Assembly (NCBI RefSeq): GCF_018413645.1
Contig: NZ_JAHCDA010000002.1
Coordinates: 682,001-746,000, forward strand
DNA from: Roseococcus pinisoli
GTDB taxonomy: Bacteria > Pseudomonadota > Alphaproteobacteria > Acetobacterales > Acetobacteraceae
DNA: 64,000 nucleotides
Reading direction: 5' to 3'
A model generated the notes under the pieces. The model saw only the letters and a list, made by a program, of their open reading frames with translations. It did no database searches and had not been told where the DNA came from. Positions 19,481-29,064 of this stretch are shown in pieces. A program made the position numbers and the translations under genes. The stretch's first letter is position 1. Each line of letters starts with the position of its first letter.

Positions 19481-20043
19481 AGGTCACGCCCCAATCCATC
19501 CCCGAGGTGCTGCTGATCGAGCCGAAGCGCTTCGGTGACGCGCGGGGCTTCTTCTCCGAGGTCTGGAAGCGCAGCGCACTCAAGGGCCAGGGCTTCGACG
19601 TGGAGTTCGTGCAGGACAACCACAGCCTCTCGCGCGAGGTTGGCGTGCTGCGCGGACTGCATTTCCAGCGGCCGCCCTCGGCCCAGGGCAAGCTGGTGCG
19701 CGTGGTGCGCGGGCGCATCCTCGACGTCGCGGTCGATATCCGCCTGGGCAGCCCGACCTACGGCCAGCACGTTGCCTGCGAGCTTTCCGCGGAGAACTGG
19801 CAGCAGCTCTGGGTGCCGCGCGGCTTCGCGCACGGGTTCCTGACGCTCGAGCCTGACACCGAGGTTCTCTATAAGGTCGATGCCGAGTACGATGCGGCGG
19901 CCGATGGCGGCATCGCCTGGGACGATCCGGCCCTGGGCATCAACTGGTCCCTGCCGGCCGGCGGTCCCGTCCTGTCCGACAAGGATCGCGTGGCACCTCG
20001 CCTCGCCGAAATCGCCCCGCCCTTCCCCGAAGGATCGGTCTGA
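19477..20043 (+). CDS. rfbC: dTDP-4-dehydrorhamnose 3,5-epimerase
   Basis: A 188-residue cupin-fold epimerase, third step of the pathway. Active-site phrases are visible: 'FSEVWKRSA', '[36 protein letters not shown]', 'DVAVDIR', '[14 protein letters not shown]', '[22 protein letters not shown]' and 'LSDKD'. It starts with TTG inside a TTGA overlap with rfbA and ends in a TGATG junction with rfbD. Confidence 0.94.
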   Translation: MKVTPQSIPEVLLIEPKRFGDARGFFSEVWKRSALKGQGFDVEFVQDNHSLSREVGVLRGLHFQRPPSAQGKLVRVVRGRILDVAVDIRLGSPTYGQHVACELSAENWQQLWVPRGFAHGFLTLEPDTEVLYKVDAEYDAAADGGIAWDDPALGINWSLPAGGPVLSDKDRVAPRLAEIAPPFPEGSV

Positions 20044-20927
20044 TGCGACGCATCCTGGTCACCGGCAAGGGCGGCCAGCTTGCTACCGGCCTGGCCGACA
20101 GCCTGCCTGCCAAGGGCTTTGAGGCATTGCTGGTCGGGCAGCCGGAATTCGAATTCGACAAGCCCGGGACGGTCGCCGCGCATTTTGCGGAGCTCAAGCC
20201 CGATGCGGTGGTGAACTGCGCCGCCTGGACCGCCGTCGATGCTGCCGAGGATGACGAGGCCGGCGCCTTCCGCGCCAACGCCCTGGGCCCTGCCCTCCTC
20301 GCGAAGCTTTGCGCCGAGGCCTCGATCCCGCTCGTCCAGATCAGCACGGACTATGTCTATGACGGGCTGAAGGGCTCGCCCTACGTCGAGACCGATGCAC
20401 CCAACCCGCTCGGCGCCTATGGCCGCACGAAGCTTGCCGGGGAATGGGCCGCGCTGGCCGGCAACCCGCAGACCACGGTGCTGCGCACGGCCTGGGTCTT
20501 CGCGCCGGTCGGCAAGAACTTCGTGAAGACCATGCTAGCGGTGGGCGCCACGCGCCCGGAGCTGCGCGTGGTGGCCGACCAGCATGGCCATCCCACCGCG
20601 GCACCTGATCTTGCGGATGCGATCGCCGGCGTGCTCGGCCGCCTTCGCGCGACCGGCTGGCAGCCCCAGTATCGCGGCGTCTTCCACGCCATGGCGTCGG
20701 GATCGGTGACCTGGCATGGCTTTGCGGAAGCCATCTTCGCGGCGGCTCAGCCCTATGGCGGGCCGCAGCCGAAGGTCCATCCGATCGCCACGCACGAATA
20801 CCCCGTGAAGGCCGTGCGCCCGACGGATGGGCGCACCGAGGGGAGCAAGCTGCGGGAGACCTTCGGCGTTGCGCTGCCCAGCTGGCAGCAAGGGCTGGAT
20901 CGCGTGATGAAGGCGCTGCACGCCTGA
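20043..20927 (+). CDS. rfbD: dTDP-4-dehydrorhamnose reductase
   Basis: A 294-residue SDR-type reductase that completes dTDP-L-rhamnose with NAD(P)H. Signatures: 'ILVTGKGGQLATGLAD', 'DAVVNCAAWTAVDAAEDDE', 'ISTDYVYDG', the catalytic YGRTKLAGEW and 'RTAWVFAPVGKNFVKTML'. The final residues 'RPTDGRTEGSKLRETFG' correspond to the family's 'RP.NS.L...K...FG' end. It is the last gene of the operon; two hairpins follow. Confidence 0.94.
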   Translation: MRRILVTGKGGQLATGLADSLPAKGFEALLVGQPEFEFDKPGTVAAHFAELKPDAVVNCAAWTAVDAAEDDEAGAFRANALGPALLAKLCAEASIPLVQISTDYVYDGLKGSPYVETDAPNPLGAYGRTKLAGEWAALAGNPQTTVLRTAWVFAPVGKNFVKTMLAVGATRPELRVVADQHGHPTAAPDLADAIAGVLGRLRATGWQPQYRGVFHAMASGSVTWHGFAEAIFAAAQPYGGPQPKVHPIATHEYPVKAVRPTDGRTEGSKLRETFGVALPSWQQGLDRVMKALHA

Positions 20928-20934
20928 CCCGGCG

Positions 20935-20987
20935 CCTCGGCGCCGAGGACCTCAGAACTGACGCCCGGTAACCGCGAGGTCACCGGG
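20935..20987. terminator. Two hairpins in the convergent gap after rfbD
   Basis: The 69-base gap between rfbD and the amidase gene holds a perfect palindrome CCTCGGCGCCGAGG (20935-20948) and a second stem, CCCGGT/ACCGGG with an inner ACC/GGT helix and a GCGA tetraloop (20964-20987). Neither is followed by a T-run on either strand, so a Rho-independent terminator is not proven. A convergent transcription stop is the likely role. Confidence 0.35.
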
Positions 20988-20996
20988 CTCTCCAGA

Positions 20997-22373
20997 TCAG
21001 ACGCCAAACGGGCGCCTGTCGCGATGGCCATTCTCCCGTTCCAGGGCATGTCCGGCGGCCAGCACGAAGCTGTCCGACCAGGGATGCCCCACAAGCTGAG
21101 CGGCCACCGGCAGCCCGCCCTCACCGAAGCCCGTGCACACCGTCACGCCGGGCCAGCCGGTGAGATTGAACGGGATGGTGAAGCCCGGCCTCTCGATGCT
21201 CGCCCACTTCGACACTTCGCGGATTTTCGGTGCCTCGCCGGGCTGGGCCGCGGTGATCAGCAGGTCGATGCCCGACGTCGCGGCGAAGCTCCGCTCGATG
21301 AGCGAGCGGCGCTTGCGCTGTGCCTGGATATAGTCCCCGGCGGAAAGCAGGCCGCCGAGCGCGAGACGACCGCGCAGGCCCTCGCTATACTTCATCGGAC
21401 GCTCGCGCATCCATTTCTCGTGGATCGCCCAGGCCTCGGCCATCAGGATGAGCCAGCCGGCGGCATTGAACTCCTGCAGGCTCGGCAGCTTCACGTCCAC
21501 GATCTCGGCGCCCAGCCGGCGGAAGATCGCGCAGCTCTCCTCGATGCCGCGCAGCGTGGCGTCGGAGACGCGGTGGTCCGTCTCATGGAAATGCCGGATC
21601 ACGCCGATGCGGCGTCCGCGCATGTCCTGCTCGATATCGAGCTTCAGCGCCGGGCGGTCGACGCTGCCGGGATCGGCGGGATCGTGCCCGGCCATCGCCT
21701 CCAGCAGGATCGCGCAATCCTCCGTGGTCCAGGCGAGCGGCCCCGCATGATCCAGCGTCTGCGCGAGCGGAAGAATGCCGCGGCGTGAGCAGAGGCCGTA
21801 GGTCGGCTTGATGCCCGCGATGCCACAGAGCGCCGCCGGCCCGCGGATCGATCCGCCCGTATCGGATCCCGTGCCGCCCAGCACCAGGCCGGCCGCCACC
21901 GCCGCCGCCGTTCCGGAGGAGGAGCCGGCCGTGAAGCGCTCCGTGTCCCAGGGGTTGCGTGCGGGCGGCCAGGGCAGGTCGAAGCTTGGGCCGCCGAAGG
22001 CGAATTCGTGGGTGGCGAGTTTGCCCAGCAGCACCACGCCGGCCTCGCGCCATTTCGTGACGGTGACCGCGTCGCTGTCGGGCACATGGTCCTGCATCTG
22101 CGCGGAATGGCCCGTCGTGGCGATGCCGGCGGTCGTGTAGATGTCCTTGTGGCCGATGGGGATGCCGTCGAGCCTGCCCTTCAGCGTCCCGGCCATCTGC
22201 CGTTCCTCGGCCGCCCGCGCATCCGCCATCGCGCGTTCCTCGGTCACGAGGATGAAGGCGGCGAGCTCCTCGTTCCGCTTGGCGATTCGAGACAGGCAGT
22301 CCCGGGTGAGCTCGACGGGGGAGACTTTCTTAGCAGCAATAAGACGCGCAGCCTCCGCAATGGTCGGGATCAT
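20997..22373 (-). CDS. Amidase-signature hydrolase (AtzE/GatA-like)
   Basis: A 458-residue amidase-signature enzyme. The catalytic triad is readable as Lys76 (IPIGHKDIY), the cis-Ser in AGSSSGTAAAVAAG (151-153) and nucleophile Ser175 (DTGGSIRGPAALCG). The C-terminal 'NLTGWPGVTVCTGFGEGGLPVAAQLVG' is typical. Its ATG overlaps the stop of the small upstream DUF4089 gene by four bases, an arrangement like AtzG-AtzE, where the small protein is a GatC-like partner needed by the amidase. The enzyme probably hydrolyses a small amide or ureido compound; the substrate is unknown. A long open frame continuing upstream of 22373 is a GC artefact. Confidence 0.9.
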   Translation of the reverse strand: MIPTIAEAARLIAAKKVSPVELTRDCLSRIAKRNEELAAFILVTEERAMADARAAEERQMAGTLKGRLDGIPIGHKDIYTTAGIATTGHSAQMQDHVPDSDAVTVTKWREAGVVLLGKLATHEFAFGGPSFDLPWPPARNPWDTERFTAGSSSGTAAAVAAGLVLGGTGSDTGGSIRGPAALCGIAGIKPTYGLCSRRGILPLAQTLDHAGPLAWTTEDCAILLEAMAGHDPADPGSVDRPALKLDIEQDMRGRRIGVIRHFHETDHRVSDATLRGIEESCAIFRRLGAEIVDVKLPSLQEFNAAGWLILMAEAWAIHEKWMRERPMKYSEGLRGRLALGGLLSAGDYIQAQRKRRSLIERSFAATSGIDLLITAAQPGEAPKIREVSKWASIERPGFTIPFNLTGWPGVTVCTGFGEGGLPVAAQLVGHPWSDSFVLAAGHALERENGHRDRRPFGV

Positions 22374-22564
22374 GCCTCTTCTCCCGTCGCGAAGGTGAAG
22401 GCCGGCTCGGCGGCCAACGGCACCGCCGGCTCGCGCAACAGGGCGGCCATCGCCAGCACCTTGGCATGGGCCTGACGCAGATCCTCCACCTCCGCCGGCG
22501 GCAGCGAGATGCCCGCCTGTGCCAGCAGCACGGCCAGGTGCTCGGGGGAAAGCATATCGGGCAT
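22370..22564 (-). CDS. DUF4089 (AtzG/GatC-like) amidase partner
   Basis: A 64-residue helical protein (MPDMLSPEHLAVLLAQAGI, then LPPAEVEDLRQAHAKVLAMAALL). This is the pattern of DUF4089 proteins encoded directly before amidases. In the cyanuric-acid pathway the family member AtzG wraps around the amidase AtzE in a GatCAB-like way and stabilises it. The four-base overlap with the amidase gene supports a one-to-one complex. It is a candidate for translation-coupled assembly. Confidence 0.8.
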   Translation of the reverse strand: MPDMLSPEHLAVLLAQAGISLPPAEVEDLRQAHAKVLAMAALLREPAVPLAAEPAFTFATGEEA

Positions 22565-22577
22565 GGAACGTCCTAAG

Positions 22578-22594
22578 CTGTTTTGCCAAAATAG
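22578..22594. promoter_or_regulatory. Near-perfect palindrome between divergent amidase and ThDP operons
   Basis: CTGTTTTGCCAAAATAG is a 17-base dyad around a central C with one mismatched pair. It is AT-rich against the GC-rich background and lies in the 106-base region shared by two divergent transcription units. It may be an operator for a regulator encoded elsewhere. No regulator gene is adjacent. Confidence 0.35.
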
Positions 22595-22670
22595 AGTGCC
22601 ACGCTTGCAGCATGTGCGAAGCGGAGAGTAGCTTCGAGATCAGAAAATTTCTTGGGAGTAGAGTGCTACA

Positions 22671-24298
22671 ATGAAAGTCGGCGACGCGATCGCGGAAATC
22701 ATGAAGCGCGAGGGCATCGAAGTGCTCACGGGCTATCCGGTCAATCACCTCATCGAGAACTGCGCGGCGATCGATATCCGCCCCGTCATGGTGCGCCAGG
22801 AACGCATCGGCCTGCACATGGCGGACGCCATCAGCCGCGTGACCAGCGCCGACAAGCTGGGCGCCTTCTGCATGCAGCACGGCCCGGGCGCTGAGAACGC
22901 CTATGGCGGCGTCGCCCAGTGCTTCGGCGAGAGCATTCCCGTGCTCGTCCTGCCGATGGGCTATCCGCGCCGCATCGCGCATGTGCCGCCGAACTACAAC
23001 AGCTCCATCCAGATGCGCGGCATCACCAAGTCGGCCGAGCCGATCATGAGCGCGGCCGAGGTGCCGGCCATCATGCGCCGCGCCTTCGCGCGCCTGCGCA
23101 ACGGCCGCGGCGGCCCCGTGGTCGTCGAGATCCCGACGGACATGTTCAACGAGGAGATGCCCGCGGACTGGACCTATGAGCCCGTCCTCAAGACGCGCTC
23201 CGGCCCGGACCCGATCGACGTGAAGCGCGCGGCCGAGATGCTGGCCAAGGCGCGCCGCCCGGTGATCTACGCCGGCACGGGCGTGCATTGGGCGAAGGCC
23301 TGGCCGCAGCTGCGCGAGCTGGCCGAACTGCTGGGCGCGGCCGTGACGTCGAGCCTCGGCGGCAAGTCCTCCTTCCCCGAGGATCACCCGCTGGCGCTGG
23401 GCTCCTGCGGCCTCGCCATCTCGAAGCCGGTCCGCCACTTCCTCGACAATGCGGACGTGATCTTCGGCATCGGCTGCTCCTTCACGGAGACCAATTTCGG
23501 CACGAAGATGCCGAAGGGCCCCAAGATCATCCACTCCACGCTGGACCCCGATCACCTCGAGAAGGACCAGCCCTGCGAGATCGGCCTGATCGGCGACGCC
23601 GCCCTGGTGATGGATGCGCTGCTGGTCGAGCTGAAGGGCCTCATCAAGGAGGCGCGCCCGCACAAGCCCGTGCAGGACGAGATCGAGGCCGTTCGCGCGC
23701 CCTGGCTCGCCGAATGGGCGCCCAAGCGTGACTGCAATGACTCGCCGCTGAACCCCTATCGCGTGCTGCGCGACCTGTGGAACACGGTCGATGTCGACAA
23801 CACGATCATCACGCATGACGCCGGCTCGCCGCGCGATCAGCTCACGCCGTTCTGGGTGTCACGCACGCCGCTCTCCTACCTGGGCTGGGGCAAGACGACG
23901 CAGCTCGGCTACGGCCTCGGCCTCGCGATGGGCGCCAAGCTCGCCGCGCCGGACAAACTCTGCATCAACGTGTGGGGCGACGCGGCCATCGGCTTCACGG
24001 GCATGGACTTCGAAACGGCGGTGCGCGAGCGCATCCCCATCATGTCCATCCTTCTGAACAACTTCTCCATGGCGATCGAGCTGAAGGTGATGCCTGTCAG
24101 CACCGAGAAGTACCGCAGCACGGACATCAGCGGTGACTATGCCGCGATGGCCCGCGCCTTCGGTGGCTACGGCGAGCGCGTGGAGAAGGTGGAAGACATC
24201 ATCCCCGCCATCCAGCGTGGCATTGCCAAGACCAAGGAGGGTATCCCGGTGCTGCTCGAATTCATCACCTGCAAAGAAACACAGGTTTCGAGACTCTG

Positions 24299-24299
<1 letters not shown>
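22671..24299 (+). CDS. Thiamine-diphosphate-dependent enzyme, acetolactate-synthase-like
   Basis: A 542-residue enzyme with the three domains of the ThDP decarboxylase/acetolactate synthase superfamily. The N-terminal PYR domain carries the activating Glu ([15 protein letters not shown]). A central domain follows ([18 protein letters not shown]). The C-terminal PP domain has the ThDP/Mg motif starting [17 protein letters not shown] and ending LLNN, so GDG is GDA here. It is smaller in similarity to true IlvB, and no regulatory subunit (ilvH) is nearby. It leads an operon with a complete ABC importer (TGATG overlap with the ATPase gene), so it probably cleaves or condenses an imported 2-oxo acid or acyloin-type compound. 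The exact reaction is unknown. Confidence 0.82.
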
Positions 24300-25345
<1,046 letters not shown>

Positions 25346-25379
25346 CTGCTCAGATCGCATCACAGGGAGGTATAAAAAA

Positions 25380-26702
25380 ATGAACACGAACGTCACCCGC
25401 CGCGAACTGGCGGCAATCGGCGCCACGACTCTCGCATCCACCCAGGCTTTGGCCCAGATTCCGACCGCCAATGTTCCGCCGCTGGAACTCCGTCCGGAAG
25501 CGGGCGCCAGCCTGCGCATGCTCCGTCCCGTCCGCTTCGTGCAGCCCGACGAGGACGTCTTCCGCGCGAATTGCGCGCGCTTCACCGCCGCGACCGGCGT
25601 CCAGGTCCGGGTCGACTTCGTCGGCTGGGAGGATATCGCGCAGCAGACCGCCGTCACCGCCAATACGGGCGCGGGGCCGGATCTCATCATCGGCTTCAAT
25701 GAATCGCCGCACGTCTATGCGGATAAGCTGGTCGATCTTACCGACATCGCGAATTACCTCGGCAGCAAGTATGGCGGCTGGAAGCCGCTAGCCGAACGGT
25801 ATGGCCGCCGCAATGCCAGCACGTCCTGGATCGGCATTCCCTTCGGGGCATCCGGCGGCCCGCTCGTCTGGCGGAAATCCGCGGTGAACGAGGCCGGCTT
25901 CGAATCCATCCCCGACGACCATGCCGGCTATCTGCGCCTCTGCCAGAGCCTGAAGCGCATCGGCAAGCCGGCCGGCTTCGCGCTCGGCAATGCGGTGGGC
26001 GACGGCAACGGCTTCGCCAATTGGCTCGTCTGGTCGCATGGCGGCAAGCTCGTGAACGAGGACGGCAGCGTCGGCATCAACAGCCGCGAGACAATCGCGG
26101 CGCTGAACTACCTGCGGGAGCTCTACCCGACCTTCATCCCGGGCACGCTGGCCTGGGGCGACATCAGCAACAATCGCGCCTATGCCTCCAACGAGTGCTT
26201 CCTCACCGCGAACGGTGTCTCTTTGTATTTCGCGTTGAAGAACGATCCCGCTACGGCGGCCATCGCGGCCGATACCGAGCATTCGCTGCTGCCCAAGGGC
26301 ATCGCCAGCACCTCGCCGATGGCGGGCCTCACGCTCAACGGGATGGTCTTCAAGCACAGCCGCTTCCCGAATGCCTCGAAGGCACTCCTCGCCTTCCTGA
26401 TGGAGGCGGAGCAGTACGACCCGTGGCTGCAGGCCAATCTCGGCTACTGGGCGCAGCCGCTGAACGCCTACAATGACAGCGCGACCTGGAAGGGCGACCC
26501 CAAGGTCTCGATCTTCCGAAACACCATGGATAGCGGCTTCTGGCTTGGCTACCAGGGCCCGATCAGCGAGGCCTCTGCGGCCGCGACGGCGGATTACGTC
26601 ATGGTCCAGATGTGCGCTTCCGTCGCTTCGGGCCAGGCCACGCCCGAAGCCGCGGCCCGTGAGGCGGAGCGGCGCGCGGCGCGGTTCTTCCGTCGACGCT
26701 GA
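25380..26702 (+). CDS. ABC importer periplasmic binding protein (sugar-type, SBP_bac_1)
   Basis: A 440-residue exported binding protein. The N-terminus MNTNVTRRELAAIGATTLASTQALA looks like a Tat signal (TRREL). Mature features include 'FTAATGVQVRVDFVGWEDIAQQTAVTANTGAGPDLIIG', 'GNAVGDGNGFANWLVWSHGGKLVNEDG' and 'FKHSRFPNASKALLAFLME', characteristic of CUT1 binding proteins. It has an insert before the usual start of the domain. The Shine-Dalgarno GGGAGG is separated from the ATG by an unusual A-run. The ligand is unknown, but the operon links it to a ThDP enzyme. Confidence 0.88.
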   Translation: MNTNVTRRELAAIGATTLASTQALAQIPTANVPPLELRPEAGASLRMLRPVRFVQPDEDVFRANCARFTAATGVQVRVDFVGWEDIAQQTAVTANTGAGPDLIIGFNESPHVYADKLVDLTDIANYLGSKYGGWKPLAERYGRRNASTSWIGIPFGASGGPLVWRKSAVNEAGFESIPDDHAGYLRLCQSLKRIGKPAGFALGNAVGDGNGFANWLVWSHGGKLVNEDGSVGINSRETIAALNYLRELYPTFIPGTLAWGDISNNRAYASNECFLTANGVSLYFALKNDPATAAIAADTEHSLLPKGIASTSPMAGLTLNGMVFKHSRFPNASKALLAFLMEAEQYDPWLQANLGYWAQPLNAYNDSATWKGDPKVSIFRNTMDSGFWLGYQGPISEASAAATADYVMVQMCASVASGQATPEAAAREAERRAARFFRRR

Positions 26703-26779
26703 GCGCCCCGGCGCCAGCCCACACCCAGACCCGCGCGGCCTCCGCCGCGCGGGAACAGGCCAGACGGAGCCCTTCGACC

Positions 26780-27736
26780 ATGGATGCCACCCTCACAACG
26801 CCGCATTGGTCCAAGAACCGGCCCGAGCCGGGTCTGCTGGTGCGCGTTTTCGACAACAAAGCCTTCCTGATCTTCGCCTGCCTGCTGCCGGCATTGGGCC
26901 TCCTGACGGTCTTCCTGACCTATCCACTTGGCCTCGGCATCTATCTGGCCTTCACCGACACGACGATCGGGCGCCGCGGCGTCTTCGTCGGGCTCGAGAA
27001 TTTCACCTTCCTGTTCACCGATCCGATCTTCTGGGGCGCCGTTTTCTTCAGCGTCTTCTACACGGCGGTGGCCACGATCGGGAAATTCGGGCTGGGCCTC
27101 TGGCTCGCGCTGCTGCTCAACCAGCACCTGCCGTTCAAGTCGATCCTGCGGGCGATCATCCTCCTGCCCTGGATTGTGCCCACGGTGCTTTCCGCCATCG
27201 CCTTCTGGTGGATCTACGATCCGCAGTTCTCGATCATCAGCTACGTGTTCAAGGAACTGGGCTGGCGCACGACGAACATCGACTTCATCGGCAGCGAATG
27301 GCCGGCGCGCTTCTCCCTCATCGCCGCCAATATCTGGCGCGGCATTCCCTTCGTCGCGATCTCCCTGCTGGCCGGGCTGCAGACGATCTCGCCCTCGCTC
27401 TACGAGGCTGCGCTGCTGGACGGCGCCACGCCCTGGCAGCGGTTCCGCTTCATCACTTTCCCGATGCTGCTGCCGATCCTCGCGATCGTGATGACCTTCT
27501 CGATCATCTTCACCTTCACGGACTTCCAGCTGGTCTACGCCATCACGCGCGGCGGCCCGGTGAATTCCACGCACCTGCTGGCCACGCTCGCCTTCCAGCG
27601 CGGCATCCCCGGCGGCGAGCTCGGCGAGGGCGCGGCGATCGCGGTATCGATGATCCCCTTCCTCGTTTTCGCGACGCTCTTCAGCTACTTCGCGCTCGCA
27701 CGCCGCAAGTGGCAGCAGGGAGAAGGCAATGACTGA
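26780..27736 (+). CDS. ABC importer permease, MalF/UgpA type
   Basis: A 318-residue inner-membrane permease with about six helices and the EAA coupling loop 'YEAALLDGATPWQRFRFITFPML'. 'ITRGGPVNSTHLLATLAFQRG' is typical of MalF/UgpA subunits. It pairs with the MalG-type permease that begins 63 bases downstream. It starts 77 bases after the binding-protein gene. Confidence 0.92.
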   Translation: MDATLTTPHWSKNRPEPGLLVRVFDNKAFLIFACLLPALGLLTVFLTYPLGLGIYLAFTDTTIGRRGVFVGLENFTFLFTDPIFWGAVFFSVFYTAVATIGKFGLGLWLALLLNQHLPFKSILRAIILLPWIVPTVLSAIAFWWIYDPQFSIISYVFKELGWRTTNIDFIGSEWPARFSLIAANIWRGIPFVAISLLAGLQTISPSLYEAALLDGATPWQRFRFITFPMLLPILAIVMTFSIIFTFTDFQLVYAITRGGPVNSTHLLATLAFQRGIPGGELGEGAAIAVSMIPFLVFATLFSYFALARRKWQQGEGND

Positions 27737-27803
27737 TCACGCCCGCTCCTTCGCCCCCGACGCCCCCTTCCCTCTGACCGTTCCCGCGAGGACCGCGCCA
27801 TGA
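27729..27803 (+). CDS. Possible 24-codon coupling ORF between the two permease genes
   Basis: An ATG inside the end of the first permease gene opens a 24-residue frame (MTDHARSFAPDAPFPLTVPA and four more residues). It stops with a TGA that overlaps the ATG of the next permease by four bases. It bridges an otherwise untranslated 63-base gap. It has no hydrophobic segment and may serve only to carry ribosomes to the next start. It could also be chance. Confidence 0.2.
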   Translation: MTDHARSFAPDAPFPLTVPARTAP

Positions 27804-28675
27804 GCAATGCATCCACCGCCGCGCCGGAGACCATGCAGTGGGACAGCCGTGCGCGGCGCATGGTCGTCCTCTACCTGCCGCTGGCCTGCTTCCTGATCAT
27901 CCTCCTCTTTCCGTTCTATTGGATGGCGATCACCGCTTTCAAACCGGACGGCGAGCTCTACGACTTCGCCACCCACAATCCTTTCTGGATCACCTCGCCC
28001 ACGCTGCAGCACATCCGCAAGCTGCTGTTCGAGACGGCCTATCCGCGCTGGCTCATGACGACGATGGGCGTGTCGATCGGCGCGACCATCATCTCGCTCT
28101 TCGCCAGCACGCTGGCGGCCTATGCGATCCAGCGCCTGCGGTTCCGGGGAAGCCAGTATGTGGGCCTGGCCATCTATCTGGCCTATCTCGTCCCGTCGTC
28201 GATCCTGTTCATTCCGCTGGCGACCATCGTCGTGCAGCTGGGCCTGTTCGACAGCCCCTTCGCCCTGATCCTGGTCTACCCGACCTTCCTCATTCCCTTC
28301 TGCACCTGGCTGCTGATCGGCTATTTCAAGTCGATCCCCTACGAGCTGGAGGAATGCGCGCTGATCGACGGCGCGACGCGCCTGCAGATCCTGCGCCAAA
28401 TCACACTGCCGCTGGCGGTACCGGGGCTCATCAGCGCGGGCATCTTCTCCTTCACCCTGAGCTGGAACGAGTTCATCTACGCGCTCGCCTTCATCCAGAG
28501 CAGCCAGAACAAGACCGTCCCGGTCGCGATCCTCACCGAGCTCGTGACGGGCGACGTCTATCAGTGGGGCGCGCTCATGGCGGGATCGCTGCTGGGATCG
28601 CTGCCGGTCGCGATCTTCTATTCGTTCTTCGTGGACTACTACGTCAGCAGCCTTACCGGCGCGGTGAAGGAGTGA
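27800..28675 (+). CDS. ABC importer permease, MalG/UgpE type
   Basis: A 291-residue inner-membrane permease, second half of the CUT1 channel. The EAA loop reads 'YELEECALIDGATRLQILRQITLPLAVPG', and 'FTLSWNEFIYALAF' is a MalG-type signature. About six hydrophobic helices are visible. Its stop overlaps the start of the VOC gene (GTGA), placing that gene in the same transcript. Confidence 0.92.
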   Translation: MSNASTAAPETMQWDSRARRMVVLYLPLACFLIILLFPFYWMAITAFKPDGELYDFATHNPFWITSPTLQHIRKLLFETAYPRWLMTTMGVSIGATIISLFASTLAAYAIQRLRFRGSQYVGLAIYLAYLVPSSILFIPLATIVVQLGLFDSPFALILVYPTFLIPFCTWLLIGYFKSIPYELEECALIDGATRLQILRQITLPLAVPGLISAGIFSFTLSWNEFIYALAFIQSSQNKTVPVAILTELVTGDVYQWGALMAGSLLGSLPVAIFYSFFVDYYVSSLTGAVKE

Positions 28676-29043
28676 CGCTGACGGGCGCGGCAACGGTTTT
28701 AGTGGTGCGGGACATGACGACCAGCCTGCACCACTACCGTGACGTGCTCGGCTTCGAGATCAGCTTCGAATGCGGCGAGCCCCCCTTCTATGCGGGGCTC
28801 TGCCGCGACCAGGTGGAACTGCACCTCATCTCGGCAGACCGGGCGACACGTCGGCCCGGCGCCGGTGCCGTCGCGATCTTCGTCGATGAGGTGGATGCGC
28901 TGCAGGCCGGGTTCGCGGCCAAGGGTGCACGAATTCCGGTGCCGGTTCAGGACCGTCCCTATGGGATGCGCGATTTCTCGGTCGTGGATCCTGACGGCAA
29001 CCAGCTCACCTTCGGCATGGGCACCGGGACGGCGGCCCGCTGA
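28672..29043 (+). CDS. VOC (glyoxalase/dioxygenase-fold) protein
   Basis: A 123-residue single vicinal-oxygen-chelate domain: 'TVLVVRDMTTSLHHYRDVLGFEISFE', 'DQVELHLIS' and the end 'FSVVDPDGNQLTFG'. Metal ligands of such domains are usually His and Glu on the beta strands; His in 'VELHLI' is visible. It starts with GTG in a GTGA overlap with the permease gene, so it is co-expressed with the importer and ThDP enzyme. It may modify or detoxify the same substrate or its aldehyde product. The specific activity is unknown. Confidence 0.8.
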   Translation: MTLTGAATVLVVRDMTTSLHHYRDVLGFEISFECGEPPFYAGLCRDQVELHLISADRATRRPGAGAVAIFVDEVDALQAGFAAKGARIPVPVQDRPYGMRDFSVVDPDGNQLTFGMGTGTAAR

Positions 29044-29064
29044 AGCGGGGCCGCCGCAGTCAAA

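Noticed and set aside
22374-23816. Very long minus-strand open frame running on upstream of the amidase through the ThDP gene
   Set aside because: It is the reverse of a clear coding gene on the plus strand, has low-complexity His/Arg/Ala-rich translation, and arises from the lack of stop codons in GC-rich DNA.
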